From positions 434,001 through 498,000 of the forward strand of contig NZ_VFWZ01000002.1 in assembly GCF_006443095.1 (NCBI RefSeq): a stretch of 64,000 bases of DNA, given 5' to 3'. The notes under the pieces were generated by a model. That model was given only the letters and a program-made list of their open reading frames with translations, did not search any database and had not been told where the DNA came from. Shown here one piece after another: positions 41,652 through 51,175 of this stretch. The translations under genes and the position numbers were made by a program. How positions within the stretch are numbered: position 1 is the first letter of the stretch; each line of letters begins with the position of its first letter. This DNA comes from Aquimarina algicola (GTDB lineage: Bacteria; Bacteroidota; Bacteroidia; Flavobacteriales; Flavobacteriaceae).

Positions 41652-42470
41652 ATGATCTTAATCTACATAATCATTGGTGCAGTAATTCTTTTTTTCATTT
41701 TTGGAATCATTGGTTCTGCTCAACTAGAAAACAAAAGTACCAAAAACACGTCAAAAACAAATAGCAGCAAATCTTTACCAAAAATTGAAACTTTGGTCTC
41801 TGAAATAAATACCATACAGGATTATAGAAAGCTCAAAGCTAAATACAACAGAGCTGAAGAAAGTTACATGACAACTCATAGTGATACTGCTGAAAAAAGG
41901 TATGAACTTTATGAGAATGCTTTCTTAGAAGCTTCAGAAAAAGTTATGTTTTATCAGTACTTTCCCGATTTGACGCTAGACGCTGAAAAGGATGAAATTG
42001 AAAATACTTGCAAAATTGTAGAACTATCAGAATATGAAAAAATACGTAAAGAAATAGGAGGTTCTGATGCTGATTGGGTAGAGATTACTTGCGGGGATTA
42101 TGTTGATAAGAGTTATGAGACAAAACCAAAATACTTACCTTCTCTAGTAAAGTATCAAGCTATTATTAACTCCACGGAAATTAGTGATTTCGACAAAGCC
42201 AAAGTTGTAGAAAACCTAATAAAAAAAGATGCAGTTTTTTTTGATGAATTTTTCTATGGTTATAGCAAAGAAAGTTTTATTGAAAATTGGCTAATCAATC
42301 AGCTACGAACTAATGGTGTACCCCTAGCAGACAAGATTTATGAACTTGGTTATAAAACTATGGATGAATTAAAGAATATTAATCTTGATGAAATTAAAAA
42401 CATCAATGGATTCGGAACAAAGAAAATAGAAAAACTAAAGAGTATCATTGAAAAAACGAAACAAGATTAA
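41652..42470 (+). CDS. Membrane-anchored protein with C-terminal HhH motif
   Basis: 272 residues. N-terminal membrane segment (LIYIIIGAVILFFIFGIIGSA), a long helical middle, and a C-terminal helix-hairpin-helix (LADKIYELGYKTMDELKNIN, EIKNINGFGTKKIEKLKSII, about 232-268) of the kind that grips DNA backbone. A membrane-bound DNA-binding protein is uncommon; it may sense or hold incoming DNA at the membrane. Three bases precede the next start, so these are an operon. Confidence 0.6.
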   Translation: MILIYIIIGAVILFFIFGIIGSAQLENKSTKNTSKTNSSKSLPKIETLVSEINTIQDYRKLKAKYNRAEESYMTTHSDTAEKRYELYENAFLEASEKVMFYQYFPDLTLDAEKDEIENTCKIVELSEYEKIRKEIGGSDADWVEITCGDYVDKSYETKPKYLPSLVKYQAIINSTEISDFDKAKVVENLIKKDAVFFDEFFYGYSKESFIENWLINQLRTNGVPLADKIYELGYKTMDELKNINLDEIKNINGFGTKKIEKLKSIIEKTKQD

Positions 42471-42473
42471 AGC

Positions 42474-43628
42474 ATGGATATTGTAAAAGAGATTAAAAAA
42501 TTACATAAAGATATAGTCGTAGAACTACAAAAAGATTTTTTATTGGTTGAACATCCAAAATACAAATTTGATCTTGAATTTGACCTAGAAGATGGGGATA
42601 ACGAAACTCTATTAAAGATTGTTAAAGAAACCTTAGAATGTGAGTATGTATTCGGAAAATCATTTTTGAATGAAGACTGTTTTGAAATAGTGGTAAACTT
42701 GACCTATGCCAAAAATTTATTTCCAGAAGAAAACATCGATATTGATTTAGCTGAAGATATCAAAGATAAATGTATCTATGAAATCGGTGAGATTTCACCA
42801 ATGTTTGCTCAATTCCTTAAAGGCACCATAAAATATGATCATTTTGATGTCGATTATTATTACAGTTTAAAAATACACAATCTACAATCTGTATTCATTC
42901 TCACAGATAAAGAAGAAATTAAACAAGCCTATAATGAAGCTTTAGACATAATTACCTTTGATTTACATCGTAAATATGATCTTAAACTAAATATTGTTGA
43001 TTTTGGTAATACGGAAGAACATGATATCGATTTTTATGAAGAACCCCAATTAGATACAATTGAAGATACTTCTGTTACTTTGGATATATATGATAGTGAT
43101 TTAGTGTCCTATTACAATAGGGCTTCAAATATGACAGATAGTGAGTTTAAATACCTTGCATATTTTCAAGTATTGGAATGTATTTTCGATGAAGTATATA
43201 AGGAAGAAACTATACAAGATGTAAGAGGTATCTTGCAATCAAGTAACTTTTCCAATAGAAGTAATGAAGATATTTCCAATATAATAAAAATCGTAGAGCG
43301 CTATAAACAGGAGAAGAATGATAGAAGTAAAACGGGACTTGTCCTGGATAAATATTTCAAAGGAGATTTGAGAAAAGAAGCATATAATTTAGTAAATAAA
43401 GATATTTTCGATTTACTAATCCAAATGAAACAAATCAAAGATACTTCTGATATGAATGATTTGAATAAGCTTGCAACAGTCATATATGATTTCAGAAATG
43501 AATGTACACATTCAAACAGGTCATATCCTATTAAGAATTCTACAGTCTCATCTAATGCAAATCTTCTAGATTATATATTACTAATTCAAAAGGTGGCTGA
43601 ACGAATAATTTTGAATTATAAGGTATGA
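42474..43628 (+). CDS. Protein with C-terminal HEPN-like motif
   Basis: 384 residues. The N-terminal 200 residues form an acidic alpha/beta domain with no known name. The C-terminus has an ApeA/HEPN-like stretch (DFRNECTHSNRS): RNECTH fits the RxxxxH (R-N-x3-H) RNase signature of HEPN domains. HEPN proteins cut RNA in toxin-antitoxin and phage-defence systems. Coupled to the HhH membrane protein upstream. If real, this trio may be an abortive-infection system; only the motif is seen. Confidence 0.5.
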   Translation: MDIVKEIKKLHKDIVVELQKDFLLVEHPKYKFDLEFDLEDGDNETLLKIVKETLECEYVFGKSFLNEDCFEIVVNLTYAKNLFPEENIDIDLAEDIKDKCIYEIGEISPMFAQFLKGTIKYDHFDVDYYYSLKIHNLQSVFILTDKEEIKQAYNEALDIITFDLHRKYDLKLNIVDFGNTEEHDIDFYEEPQLDTIEDTSVTLDIYDSDLVSYYNRASNMTDSEFKYLAYFQVLECIFDEVYKEETIQDVRGILQSSNFSNRSNEDISNIIKIVERYKQEKNDRSKTGLVLDKYFKGDLRKEAYNLVNKDIFDLLIQMKQIKDTSDMNDLNKLATVIYDFRNECTHSNRSYPIKNSTVSSNANLLDYILLIQKVAERIILNYKV

Positions 43629-43695
43629 CAAACCCAATATGATGCTGTGAAAGATTTCAATATTTTTAGTTTGCACTATAATACCTTTTTAAACT

Positions 43696-44322
43696 TTAGA
43701 CACGAATTGTACGTGCTAAAAACAACCCAACAATTTGTTTATTTGGAAGTCGCTCCATAATAATCTGCTTACAGGCTTTAAAATGCGCTCCAGTAGTCAC
43801 AACATCATCAAAGAGAATAATATTACGTCTCAAATTCTTGATTTCATTTTCGTCCAATTTCAAGTTCTGTGCTATCTGAAACTGATTTGGTCTTGGCTCT
43901 CCCTCGGCAATTGTATGTGAAGCTTGTTTACTTTCATTACAAAGAATAAGTTCACTCATTTGCCCTCCATATTCTTCACATAACTTCCGTATGGCTTGAG
44001 ACATTCTATCATCATACTCAGGGTGGTCTTTTGCCTTGGATGGTGGAATAGGAACTAACGTAAAATCTTCAAATTTTAAACCATTTAACGCTTCGATAAA
44101 ATTATTGGCAACTTCATTGATTGCACCATCCTTATATCCCCAATCTGCTTTTCCTTTTCGATTTAGAGGTTTTTTAAAGTTAGAAATTAATTGATTAGTA
44201 GGGCTGTGTGCATATCCAGCTCTTGCTGTATACTCTCTTAGGTAGTAACAATTATCAGAAACCGATAAATAGGAATGATCCAAACATAAAAACTCGTCTA
44301 GTTTAAGTATTTTGTATGACAT
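43696..44322 (-). CDS. Phosphoribosyltransferase-like protein of a DprA-PRTase pair
   Basis: 208 residues. The PRPP-binding motif is exact in form: NIILFDDVVTTGAHFKACK (hhhhDDhhTTG, about 168-186), as in ComF/type-I PRTases. It lacks the zinc-binding N-terminus of ComF. Its ATG overlaps the DprA stop (TAATG), so the two are translated as one unit. DprA-PRTase pairs have been listed as predicted defence systems; I recall this and cannot check it here. A role in competence is less likely, since it is cargo in an element. Confidence 0.75.
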   Translation of the reverse strand: MSYKILKLDEFLCLDHSYLSVSDNCYYLREYTARAGYAHSPTNQLISNFKKPLNRKGKADWGYKDGAINEVANNFIEALNGLKFEDFTLVPIPPSKAKDHPEYDDRMSQAIRKLCEEYGGQMSELILCNESKQASHTIAEGEPRPNQFQIAQNLKLDENEIKNLRRNIILFDDVVTTGAHFKACKQIIMERLPNKQIVGLFLARTIRV

Positions 44323-45221
44323 TATAAACCTAGTGCGTTTTTAATATCCAAATAATCTTTAACACGAATAGCTCCTTGCTTCAAAAATCTATCCGGCCAT
44401 GTAATTTTTGGGTTTTTAAAACAGCTATCTAAAATAAAAAGTTTTCTCCCTTGATGAAGTGCTGCTCTTGCCTGTATTAACGTTCCTGATGTTTCTCCTG
44501 CTTCAATTATAATGGTAGCTTCGGTCAAAGCTGACATGGTTTTATTACGTTCAGGAAAAAACAATTTGTTACCATGAAAAGTTTGTTGAGTATAACGATA
44601 AAATGGTACTTGGCTAACTAATAAATGGTTTTTTGCTATGTACTCCTGTAAACTTTTATTTTGCTTTGGATAAAAAGTATTCATTGGTGTTCCAATAACA
44701 GCTATTGTTCTAGCCTTTGCATTAATAGCGGAAGTATGAGCTTGAGTATCGATTCCTTGTGCTAAACCTGAAACAATTGTAACATCATCTTTGACCAACA
44801 ATTTAACTAACTTGTCGGCACGTTTCTTTCCTTCATCACTAGGTTTTCGTGTGCCAACTATAGCAACCGAACGTGTACTTAGATAATCTAAATTACCTGA
44901 ATAATATAATACTTCAACAGGTTCTTTTGCGTCTTTTAGTCTAATTGGGAAATCAAACGTTCCATTAATCAAAATATTAGTCCTGTAATCAAGTTGATTA
45001 CTTTTAATCATCTCTGTAATCTTGATTTTAAAAGATTCAATTACTTCAGGATCTACAAAATCTGAAGGTCTGCTACCTGGATTACTCGCGAACCTTTCCG
45101 AAAGTGATTTGAAAGAAGTTTTTCTATCATTCCATAATGCTTCATAAGCTCCTATTTCTTTCATAGGAACAATTGCATCATCCAGTAAAAGATCATCACT
45201 TCTATCTGCGAATAAAGACAT
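44322..45221 (-). CDS. DprA/Smf-family protein of the DprA-PRTase pair
   Basis: 299 residues. Rossmann-like DprA core: STRSVAIVGTRKPSDEGKK, DDVTIVSGLAQGIDTQAH, TIAVIGTPMNTFYPKQNK, NKTMSALTEATIIIEAGETSGTLIQARAAL (about 139-265). It lacks the C-terminal winged helix of chromosomal DprA (about 360 residues), ending near 299. DprA binds single-stranded DNA and loads RecA in competence; LOG-like relatives in defence loci may bind nucleotides. Translationally coupled to the PRTase. Confidence 0.85.
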   Translation of the reverse strand: MSLFADRSDDLLLDDAIVPMKEIGAYEALWNDRKTSFKSLSERFASNPGSRPSDFVDPEVIESFKIKITEMIKSNQLDYRTNILINGTFDFPIRLKDAKEPVEVLYYSGNLDYLSTRSVAIVGTRKPSDEGKKRADKLVKLLVKDDVTIVSGLAQGIDTQAHTSAINAKARTIAVIGTPMNTFYPKQNKSLQEYIAKNHLLVSQVPFYRYTQQTFHGNKLFFPERNKTMSALTEATIIIEAGETSGTLIQARAALHQGRKLFILDSCFKNPKITWPDRFLKQGAIRVKDYLDIKNALGL

Positions 45222-45285
45222 AATTAGATTTTAGGTTTAGTTTTGTTAAGGTTATACAATATAAGTAAATAAATCTATTACTCTG

Positions 45286-45531
45286 TTACAGTTCTATATT
45301 TTCAATAAATGGATCAAGCAACTTCCCTTCATTAAATACTTCTTTATCAATAATTCTATTCCGCTTTCGATCATAAGTTAACTGAACATAGAATTTATAC
45401 AAACTATATAATATCAACTTTGAATTCGTTTTAATTATTGTATCAATATGCGTACCATCTTTCCATATCGACTTGAATTGTTCTTCTTCAGACAATTTTA
45501 AAAATTCATCAATTCTCAAAACGCAAATCAT
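45286..45531 (-). CDS. Small hypothetical partner upstream of dprA
   Basis: 81 residues, no domain recognised, alpha/beta, no signal peptide. It precedes the DprA gene by 65 bases on the same strand, so it may be the third member of the DprA-PRTase operon. Contains a single basic run (YDRKRNR). Function unknown. Confidence 0.55.
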   Translation of the reverse strand: MICVLRIDEFLKLSEEEQFKSIWKDGTHIDTIIKTNSKLILYSLYKFYVQLTYDRKRNRIIDKEVFNEGKLLDPFIENIEL

Positions 45532-45725
45532 CCTTTAAATTAGAATTCAAATATAAGTAACTCACTAAAATATGCTGTTAGTTTTAATGATTTACAAGTG
45601 ACTAAACTGTTAACAACTTAATAAAGTATTAGTTATACAGGTTTCCTAAGACATCTAAAATCCCTATTTTTAAGGGAAATTAACGCTTACAAAAGCAATC
45701 TATATACCAACTTAAAGAAATCTTT

Positions 45726-47870
45726 GTGGACATTATTAACCCAAACCTCAGTCATCTTAATCAAAAACAACAAGTTGCTGTTCTTAGTGAATCCAAACAA
45801 CTCCTTGTATTAGCTGGGGCAGGATCTGGAAAAACAAAAACCCTACTTCAAAAATTGCTGTATTTGATTGAAGAGAAAGAGGTAAGTCCAAATCATATTC
45901 TCACCATTACTTTTGGAAAGGAAACTGCCAACGAGATGCTAGATAGATTACTTTTAGCAACAGACGAAACTGGTGCATATTCTAAAGTACTAACCGATCC
46001 AAGTTTAAGTAAAAAAGAAAAAGACTTAGAACGGCATTTCTTTATTAAAAAGTACAAATGGATAGATAATTTAACCCTCAAAACCTTTCATAGTTTTTGC
46101 TATCAGATTTTGAGGAACTATGGGGTAAAGGAGTTTGATAATAAGTTTAAAATCATCAATGATAACTCAAAGAAAGATGAATTCTTAACTACAAGTGCAA
46201 CCGAAAGTGCTACTGACGTACTCCATAAAATAATTATAGAAGAATGTGCCAATAGTGAATATTTATTAGACCTTAAACGGTATGTATTAGATTATCTTTC
46301 TTATGATCTACGGAAAAAGAAAAATAACATCCTAAATACTTATGAGGAAAGTAAAAAATACATCTCCCTTAACGGAACCAAGGTGAGATCAAAATCTGAA
46401 CAGTATATTGCTGACTGGTTATATCGTCACAATATTGTTTTCAAATACGAAAAGCCTACCAATTTAACAGGTGACTTTGATTTTAAACCTGATTTTTTTA
46501 TTCCTGAAGCGGATATATATCTCGAACATGTTAGTGAGAAAAGTTATCCAAGTAAACAAAAAGAAGCACAGTATAAAAAGACAAATAGGGTATTGGAAAA
46601 GACATTTGAAAAACAAGCGCAAGATACTGCTCTCTTTAATTTAGAGCTAGATCGGATTGTTAAAGGAAGATTGCCCTCAAACTATCACTATAAAGTTTCT
46701 TTGTCATTCGAAGAAGAATTTAAAAACTTCAATAAAGAAATAAAGGATTTTATAAACTTGGCTATGTCCGTAATGCATAAGGCTAAAGTAGAAAATCAAA
46801 GCCCTGAAAAACTCTATACCAAATCTCAAACTGATCAGCACGAAAGAGTCCGTAAATTTTATCAATTGGCAATACCCATTATTGAAAAGTATCAAGAATA
46901 TTGCACCAATAAATCCTATATGGATTTTGATGATCTTATTTCCAAAACTATCTCTCTTTTAAAAAATCAAAAAGACATAAAAGAAAAGTTCCAGCAACAA
47001 TACAAATATATACTTGTTGATGAGTTTCAGGACGTAAATACTTTACAAGTTGAACTATTAAAACAGTTACATCATTCCGAAAACCAATTATTTTGTGTAG
47101 GTGATGATTGGCAAAGTATTTATGGGTTTAGAGGTTCCAACGTTGATTATATTGTTAATTTTTCAGACTATTTTCCAGAAGCAAAGACAATTAAATTAAA
47201 TCTAAATTATAGAAGTACAGAACATATTGTTAATGCCGGAAATGAGGTAATTGCGAATAATAAATTTAAAATCGAAAAAGAAATAATTTCTTCTAAAAAA
47301 TCTGACAGCAAAATTCACATCTATTCTGGCAATACAGAAGAAGATAATGTTGATTTTTTGGTGGATCAAATCCAACAATTACAACAAGAAAAGGAGTATA
47401 AAAATGACGATATACTTATTCTATATCGAAGCTCTAAAATGTATTATCCATATCAGAATCGACTAAAAAAAGAAGGGATTTTTATTTCCAGAAAATCAAT
47501 ACACGCATCAAAAGGACTTGAAGCTAAAGCGGTTTTCGTAATAGGAATGACTAGCGGATTGGGAGGATTTCCTGATGTAAGGATGGGAGATCGTATTTTT
47601 CAAGTCATCAAGCCATCTAATCACGATCTCCTTATGGAAGAAGAAAGACGACTTTTTTATGTCGCAATTACCAGGGCAAAAGATGAACTTTTTTTAATTA
47701 CTGAGAAAGGTAATGAATCTCCTTTTTTAAAAGAGATTCCTAACAACGTTAGGCACAATATAAACAAGCCTTTAAGATTGTTAAATCCTGAAAAGAAACT
47801 GTGCCAATCTTGTAATCACCAAATTAACGAAAAGTTCTTGTTTTGTCCTCATTGTGGCGAAAATCAATAA
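45726..47870 (+). CDS. UvrD-like helicase with inserted PD-(D/E)XK-like nuclease and C-terminal zinc ribbon
   Basis: 714 residues, GTG start. Superfamily-1 helicase motifs: LAGAGSGKTKTLLQ (Walker A, about 29-42), LVDEFQDVN (motif II), VGDDWQSIYGFRG (III), LNLNYRSTEHIVNA, SIHASKGLEAKAVFV (V), FYVAITRAKDELFLIT (VI). Inserted at about 219-270 is a Vsr/PD-(D/E)XK-like domain: VRSKSEQYIADWLYR, DFKPDFFIPEADIYLEHV, with E225, D256 and E267 as the probable metal ligands. The C-terminus ends in a CxxC...CxxC zinc ribbon (LCQSCNHQI, LFCPHCGEN). Alone it could cut and unwind foreign DNA; divergent from the DprA operon. Confidence 0.85.
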   Translation: MDIINPNLSHLNQKQQVAVLSESKQLLVLAGAGSGKTKTLLQKLLYLIEEKEVSPNHILTITFGKETANEMLDRLLLATDETGAYSKVLTDPSLSKKEKDLERHFFIKKYKWIDNLTLKTFHSFCYQILRNYGVKEFDNKFKIINDNSKKDEFLTTSATESATDVLHKIIIEECANSEYLLDLKRYVLDYLSYDLRKKKNNILNTYEESKKYISLNGTKVRSKSEQYIADWLYRHNIVFKYEKPTNLTGDFDFKPDFFIPEADIYLEHVSEKSYPSKQKEAQYKKTNRVLEKTFEKQAQDTALFNLELDRIVKGRLPSNYHYKVSLSFEEEFKNFNKEIKDFINLAMSVMHKAKVENQSPEKLYTKSQTDQHERVRKFYQLAIPIIEKYQEYCTNKSYMDFDDLISKTISLLKNQKDIKEKFQQQYKYILVDEFQDVNTLQVELLKQLHHSENQLFCVGDDWQSIYGFRGSNVDYIVNFSDYFPEAKTIKLNLNYRSTEHIVNAGNEVIANNKFKIEKEIISSKKSDSKIHIYSGNTEEDNVDFLVDQIQQLQQEKEYKNDDILILYRSSKMYYPYQNRLKKEGIFISRKSIHASKGLEAKAVFVIGMTSGLGGFPDVRMGDRIFQVIKPSNHDLLMEEERRLFYVAITRAKDELFLITEKGNESPFLKEIPNNVRHNINKPLRLLNPEKKLCQSCNHQINEKFLFCPHCGENQ

Positions 47871-47885
47871 ACTTTTCAATATCGT

Positions 47886-48101
47886 TTATTTGGTTGCATC
47901 CAAAGTCCAATAAATAATGCTATTGAAGTTGTTTAAATCACCTTCTTCACAAAAATGGATATGTTTATTGTTGATGCAAACGGATCTAATTTCAATAATG
48001 TCTTTTGGAAAATTATCAATATACTGGATCGAATATTGCCAATCTTTACCAGTAACTTTAAAATACTCTAAAAGTGTTTCCTCAATTCCTATTCTTTTCA
48101 T
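47886..48101 (-). CDS. Small hypothetical protein
   Basis: 71 residues, no domain recognised, convergent with the helicase gene (16 bases between stops). Two Cys, several aromatic residues, no signal peptide. Function unknown. Confidence 0.45.
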   Translation of the reverse strand: MKRIGIEETLLEYFKVTGKDWQYSIQYIDNFPKDIIEIRSVCINNKHIHFCEEGDLNNFNSIIYWTLDATK

Positions 48102-48226
48102 TTAAATGCTGATTGAAAATTGGTAACTTAAAAGAGTCTCTTTTTATTGTAGCGGTAAAAAATAGATCTTAAATTTATTTAATTGAATAGACTATACAAA
48201 TTTAATTACAACGTAACTTTGAATTA

Positions 48227-49960
48227 TCATTCTCTATAGCTTCCAAGGTAATTTCCATGTAGATCGTATAAGTATCTTTTTCTACTTTTTTCTTTACGTT
48301 GTGCAATAAATTTTTTTCCTCCGGTTTCAAACCAAATCTTATAAAACATTGGTTCAATAATTTCTTTATCATAACTATTTACTACTCCAAAAACTTCATT
48401 CTTTTTTACAATAATTCGATTCCGAAACTTTTTATTCAATAACAGATCAGTATATTTAGGATAAATCATAATATCTTTACTCACATCATAAAAACCATAT
48501 TCTTGGTTTTTTTTCAATTTAACTAGCCCTATGTCCTGATTAATCTGGATTTCCTCAAATTCTTCATTACTCACTAAAGAACCATCTGACTTGGCTAATT
48601 TGGTTTTTTCACCTTTTAGTAAAATCAATATTTTTCCATTCAATTTATAGGAATCAATTTCAGCATAACTCTCTGGGTACAGATCTTCGATTGTTTTATT
48701 AAGTCTTAACAATTTCCATTCATCTAACTTCTGACAAGCAATTATAAAAGGGTTTTTATTAATAATAATAATATCTTGATAAATTGCATCATCCATAATT
48801 TGACCCTCGAAATTCAAGATTTCGTATTCAGATTCGCTCTGAACTACCAGATAAAAACCTGTTAGTAATAAATAGTCCTGAAATGCAGTGCTTTTTGGCT
48901 TTCCTTTATAATCAGAAATAAAATAATCCCCGTAAACTTCATTAATCAATAATGAATTATTTGATATTTTTTTTAGTTCATTATATTTTAGAGGAATTAC
49001 AATTTTACCATTAGAATTTATAACACCTGATTTTTCATCTTTGGAAACAATAGCAAGATCCTTTTCAATAATTTTTGCATATCCATATTTGTGCGGTATT
49101 GAAAGATTAAGATCTCTATCACAAAAGCCTATTTTATTAGTTTCAAAATCCTTCAACGGATAAAAACTTAGTTCAGAGTTATTACTAAAGGCTTCTTTTA
49201 CTCTTATGAAATGGTCAATTTTTTCTCTGTGATTACTTATGGCATCTTTAACTTCTTCATTTGATAAATCATATGAACCTACATACCCTAAAACTTTTGC
49301 TGACCCATTACAAACATTACATTTAACTTTTCTTGTGAAATTGATCTTTCCGGACCCTTTACATACAGAACATTTTACAGTATAAGATGTATTTTTATTC
49401 GTTCCATTAAGACCGTTAGCAAATGCTTGAACATAGTCATATTTCGTTTTTAATCCATCTCCATCACACGAATAACACTTCTTAGAATGAGATTCTTCAA
49501 TTTTTCCTGATTCACACCTATAATTTGAACAACTTTCATAAGTATAATATTTAAGCGACTCTTCCTTTTCTTTTCTTACTTTCTCTATTCTTTTTTCTTC
49601 CTCTCCCTTCTTCTCAAAATACTTTTCAAGCTTAATAAAATAACTCATGGTTTCGTTTCTTAACTCTGGTGTCACGGAGTTAGAATAGTTATTTATAAAT
49701 AAGTCTAAAGAAGCCTGAGCTTCCCTAAATTCACCAGAATTAAAAAGGGTTTTTACTTTTAAATTCAGTATACGACCATTAGTACTTTTTAAAGATTTTT
49801 CTGTTTTAGAAATATACTTCAATGCTTCTTCCCAATTGGTTTGGTTAAATTGTTTCTCTGCTTCTATGAAATAAAGTTTTGCTATTTCATTAGTTGATAC
49901 TTGGGCATTAACACCTGCAATCAAGATTAATGATAAAAACGGGAATAATATATTTTTCAT
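48227..49960 (-). CDS. Exported protein with DnaJ-type Cys repeats and WG repeats
   Basis: 577 residues. Signal peptide MKNILFPFLSLILIAGVNAQ. Residues about 25-115 are TPR-like. Residues about 145-225 carry five CxxCxGxG-like units (CYSCDGDGL, CSVCKGSGK, CNVCNGSAK) as in the zinc domain of DnaJ. The last 300 residues are WG/KWG beta-propeller-like repeats (KYGYAKII, SGVINSNGKIVIPLKYNEL, YGFYDVSKDIMIYPKY). Three domains more often seen in separate proteins. Function unknown; a periplasmic scaffold is likely. Confidence 0.7.
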   Translation of the reverse strand: MKNILFPFLSLILIAGVNAQVSTNEIAKLYFIEAEKQFNQTNWEEALKYISKTEKSLKSTNGRILNLKVKTLFNSGEFREAQASLDLFINNYSNSVTPELRNETMSYFIKLEKYFEKKGEEEKRIEKVRKEKEESLKYYTYESCSNYRCESGKIEESHSKKCYSCDGDGLKTKYDYVQAFANGLNGTNKNTSYTVKCSVCKGSGKINFTRKVKCNVCNGSAKVLGYVGSYDLSNEEVKDAISNHREKIDHFIRVKEAFSNNSELSFYPLKDFETNKIGFCDRDLNLSIPHKYGYAKIIEKDLAIVSKDEKSGVINSNGKIVIPLKYNELKKISNNSLLINEVYGDYFISDYKGKPKSTAFQDYLLLTGFYLVVQSESEYEILNFEGQIMDDAIYQDIIIINKNPFIIACQKLDEWKLLRLNKTIEDLYPESYAEIDSYKLNGKILILLKGEKTKLAKSDGSLVSNEEFEEIQINQDIGLVKLKKNQEYGFYDVSKDIMIYPKYTDLLLNKKFRNRIIVKKNEVFGVVNSYDKEIIEPMFYKIWFETGGKKFIAQRKEKSRKRYLYDLHGNYLGSYRE

Positions 49961-50011
49961 AATTGTTTTTTTAATAGAACCAATAATTAAGCAATCTTTA
50001 TTTCGAGTATG

Positions 50012-51175
50012 TTAAAATGTAATTATAAGTAGAGTAGCTGTGTAACCAGTTTTAATATTCCATTCTTTATTGGAAATTTTCTTTCCTTTATCATCAATTA
50101 TTATAAATTCGGCTGTGTTTGGAGATGATGTTCCTTCATTTAAAGCAGTAAAATCAATTCTGTTTTGTCCACTTGTCAATTTAATATCGAAAGAAAAATA
50201 ACTGTCACTAAGTCTAATACTAGATTTAATAATTACCCCGTTAAGTTTTACGCTTACTCTATCCCCATCTATATTCCCATGATCTCTACATTTAACAGTA
50301 AGATATTTAGTCCCATAGCTTTCTATATCCCCAATAAACTGATTACTTTCAACAGGTTTAGTATTACTTTCAAATTGATTTTCTTCTTCTATTGTTCCTT
50401 GACCACTCCAAAAATCATCTTTTACTTTATCCTTTTTCTTATCAACATTTGATGATTCTCCAGACCAAAAATCGTCTTCCTCACGTTTCTTACAATTTTT
50501 TTTAAGATAGTTATCGATGTAAACTACATAATTATTAAGCTCCTCAAACTCTGAATAAGATTTATCTAGTCTTCGATTGTACTCCTTTAATGAGTCTTCA
50601 AACATTTTTAATAATCGATTGAGTTCCTTTTTTGATTCAGAGAACTGTTCATAATTATTTACATTTTCACGAAGGTTATTTACAAATGAGTAAACAGCTC
50701 CTAGTCTCCCTAATCTTGAAATAGCTTCATTAGCAATAATCATTTCTATATTATCTGCCGTTGCCTGATCGAGAATTTTTTTACCATCATTAATATAGTT
50801 GTATATTCTTTCTGATTTTTGACTTACATCACCCGCTTCCTTTGCTAGGTTTATTATTTGTCCAGATGGGGAAGCAACACCTACAAGATCATTAATCGCA
50901 TCACATAAGGTTTTTAAAGTTATCGGTATCAATCTCCAATCAGATGCCGGTGACGAATCATCAATCAATTCCTTTCGATATCTCCTGATATCCTCTATCA
51001 TTGAAGTGTTGATCATATATTTTTTCTTAGCCAATTCCCATTTTTCGCTTATTGTTTGATTTCGATAAATAAGTAATTCTTCACAAGACGTTTGTGAATA
51101 AGACAAAAAAGAAAAACTAAAAATAATAACTACCTTAAATCTTTTAATCAATTCATTTCTTTGTTTGTATTTCAT
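50012..51175 (-). CDS. Exported hypothetical protein with coiled coil and Ig-like C-terminus
   Basis: 387 residues. Signal peptide at about 13-27 (FKVVIIFSFSFLSYSQ). A long helical/coiled-coil middle (about 60-225), then two similar motifs DDFWSGESS and DDFWSGQGT in a charged linker, and a beta-sandwich-like C-terminus (IESYGTKYLTVKCRDHG, VSVKLNGVIIKSSIRL, about 290-387). It precedes the WG-repeat gene by 51 bases, so the two may be an exported pair. No family recognised. Confidence 0.6.
   Translation of the reverse strand: MKYKQRNELIKRFKVVIIFSFSFLSYSQTSCEELLIYRNQTISEKWELAKKKYMINTSMIEDIRRYRKELIDDSSPASDWRLIPITLKTLCDAINDLVGVASPSGQIINLAKEAGDVSQKSERIYNYINDGKKILDQATADNIEMIIANEAISRLGRLGAVYSFVNNLRENVNNYEQFSESKKELNRLLKMFEDSLKEYNRRLDKSYSEFEELNNYVVYIDNYLKKNCKKREEDDFWSGESSNVDKKKDKVKDDFWSGQGTIEEENQFESNTKPVESNQFIGDIESYGTKYLTVKCRDHGNIDGDRVSVKLNGVIIKSSIRLSDSYFSFDIKLTSGQNRIDFTALNEGTSSPNTAEFIIIDDKGKKISNKEWNIKTGYTATLLIITF

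Noticed and set aside
43696..45221. Natural-competence genes dprA and comF
   Set aside because: The pair is fused by overlap, the DprA is short, the PRTase lacks the ComF zinc head, and the site is inside a mobile element, so a defence pair is more likely.
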